Part shown: piece by piece, positions 15,314 through 15,911 of the stretch
How the letters are laid out: each line of letters opens with the position of its first letter
How positions within the stretch are numbered: the first letter of the stretch is position 1
The notes under the pieces: generated by a model
Seen by the model: only the letters and a program-made list of their open reading frames with translations
What the model was told of the DNA's origin: nothing
Databases searched by the model: none
Made by a program: the position numbers and the translations under genes
Assembly: GCA_000403035.1 (NCBI GenBank)
Contig: AQSL01000105.1
Span: 1 to 15,911 of the forward strand
Source of the DNA: Candidatus Latescibacter anaerobius SCGC AAA252-E07
Lineage (GTDB): Bacteria; Latescibacterota; Latescibacteria; Latescibacterales; Latescibacteraceae
Direction: 5' to 3'
DNA length: 15,911 nucleotides

Positions 15314-15766
15314 TCAGGATAAGGAAATAACTGTGAGGATAGATACGAGTACCGGATTTATGTCTTGAGGGGGCTCAATAATAAGTACTTCTTGAATTAT
15401 TTCATCAAAATAAGTGTTTATGAAAGTGATGTCAAATAGAGAAGGGATCTGGTTATGAGGTACAATATATTTACCCTGAGCAATACACTTACCAGCGTAA
15501 TTAATGAAAATAGGGACATCAAAATGATCACGTTCATGATTGTGGGAAGACAAAATCTCATCTTGAAGCGAAACGAAAAGTCTCTCCGTGGTTTTGACCT
15601 CTCTGTCGCATTCACACTGCCCATAAACAGCAGCCTCAATCGAAATATGATCGCCCTCGTTAAGGCAAATCACAAACTCTCCCGCTTGACCTGTGCATGT
15701 CAGAAGTATGGTAAACAGGGCTATCCATGCTGAGATTTTATTAACTTGTGGAAAAGCTATTATCAT
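15314..15766 (-). CDS. Small exported protein of unknown function, first gene of the metal-efflux operon
   Basis: A 150-residue protein with an N-terminal hydrophobic segment (about 12-24) and a likely cleavage after GQA (28). The mature part opens FVICLNEGDHISIEAAVYGQC and later has HNHERDHFDVPIF. I recall small periplasmic proteins near metal-efflux operons with a C..G..GH..IE.A...C pattern and a later HCGPC.DIPL. If the relation holds, the second Cys pair is replaced here by His/Asp. This is a memory-based comparison and not secure. The remaining Cys (34, 51, 53), His and acidic residues could bind metal. A hydrophobic C-terminal tail (VLVSILTVISLS) ends the protein. ATG 15766 is directly preceded by an in-frame TAA, so it is the first possible start, but no Shine-Dalgarno is visible. 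It lies about 45 bases after the predicted transcription start. Confidence 0.6.
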   Translation of the reverse strand: MIIAFPQVNKISAWIALFTILLTCTGQAGEFVICLNEGDHISIEAAVYGQCECDREVKTTERLFVSLQDEILSSHNHERDHFDVPIFINYAGKCIAQGKYIVPHNQIPSLFDITFINTYFDEIIQEVLIIEPPQDINPVLVSILTVISLS

Positions 15767-15817
15767 TTATTATTCATTAAGAGTTTGAGCATATGAAACA
15801 GAACTGATATATATATA

Positions 15818-15846
15818 ATTATAATCACTTTTTGAAGTAACTTCAA
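15818..15846 (-). promoter_or_regulatory. Promoter of the metal-efflux operon with an operator-like dyad
   Basis: On the minus strand TTGAAG (15846-15841), exactly 17 bases of spacer, and a consensus TATAAT (15823-15818) form a strong sigma70-type promoter; initiation is expected near 15811. A perfect dyad, TTGAAGT-T-ACTTCAA (15832-15846 on the plus coordinates), covers the -35 box and half the spacer. Binding there would block RNA polymerase, so a repressor is likelier than a MerR-type activator, which needs a 19-20 base spacer with the dyad inside it. The regulator is not encoded in the window. Confidence 0.7.
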
Positions 15847-15911
15847 GTTAAATATTCAGCATAATATTTTTCAGTTTTTCGCCGCAGTGAAATATGGGAT
15901 GAGCTAAAAGC

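Noticed and set aside
15455..15733. 92-codon plus-strand frame opposite the small exported protein
   Set aside because: No start signal was seen. The minus-strand frame has a signal peptide, a promoter and an operon context.
1..15911. CRISPR array, transposase, integrase or phage genes
   Set aside because: No regularly spaced direct repeats and no such proteins were found on either strand.

Overview
The window is an AT-rich stretch of chromosome from a Gram-negative bacterium. Evidence for a double membrane is direct: a C-terminal outer-membrane beta-barrel fragment at the left edge and a tripartite RND efflux system with a TolC-type channel at the right. The mix (surface-antigen barrel, separate SLC34-type phosphate transporter plus PhoU protein, EF-G2-like GTPase, yebC-ruvCAB) would suit an environmental FCB-group or related candidate phylum, but the sequence alone does not fix the taxon.

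Left to right on the plus strand: the end of an outer-membrane barrel protein (1-390); tRNA-Leu(CAG) with its own promoter (531-663); a sodium/phosphate symporter gene followed 14 bases later by a PhoU-domain gene (821-2619), probably one phosphate-uptake unit; a lone EF-G-like translational GTPase with a damaged guanine-recognition motif (2773-4842); then a compact housekeeping block yebC-ruvC-ruvA-ruvB (5088-8108) encoding a YebC-family factor and the Holliday-junction resolvasome. tRNA-Met(CAU) follows (8236-8312). A spacer of about 250 bases holds a long imperfect inverted repeat and a terminator-like hairpin.

From 8521 onwards the genes lie on the minus strand. A small unrecognised four-helix membrane protein (8565-9086) has a strong promoter of its own. 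A non-coding stretch (9087-9377) carries a 12-base match to a full-length Shine-Dalgarno, a pair of alternative hairpins and a 33-codon reading frame with a good ribosome site. The rest is a heavy-metal efflux operon transcribed leftwards from a near-consensus promoter at 15818-15846: a small exported protein of unknown function, a TolC-type outer-membrane channel, a His-rich lipoprotein adaptor and a CusA/CzcA-type RND pump. A perfect 15-base dyad sits on the -35 box and looks like a repressor operator; no regulator gene is in the window.

The most interesting points are the GTPase lacking NKxD, the metal pump whose key residues match neither CusA nor CzcA cleanly, its unknown exported partner with a Cys/His motif, and the operator dyad. 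I saw no CRISPR array, transposase, phage gene or obviously novel multi-gene system. All statements about family resemblance come from memory, not from database searches.
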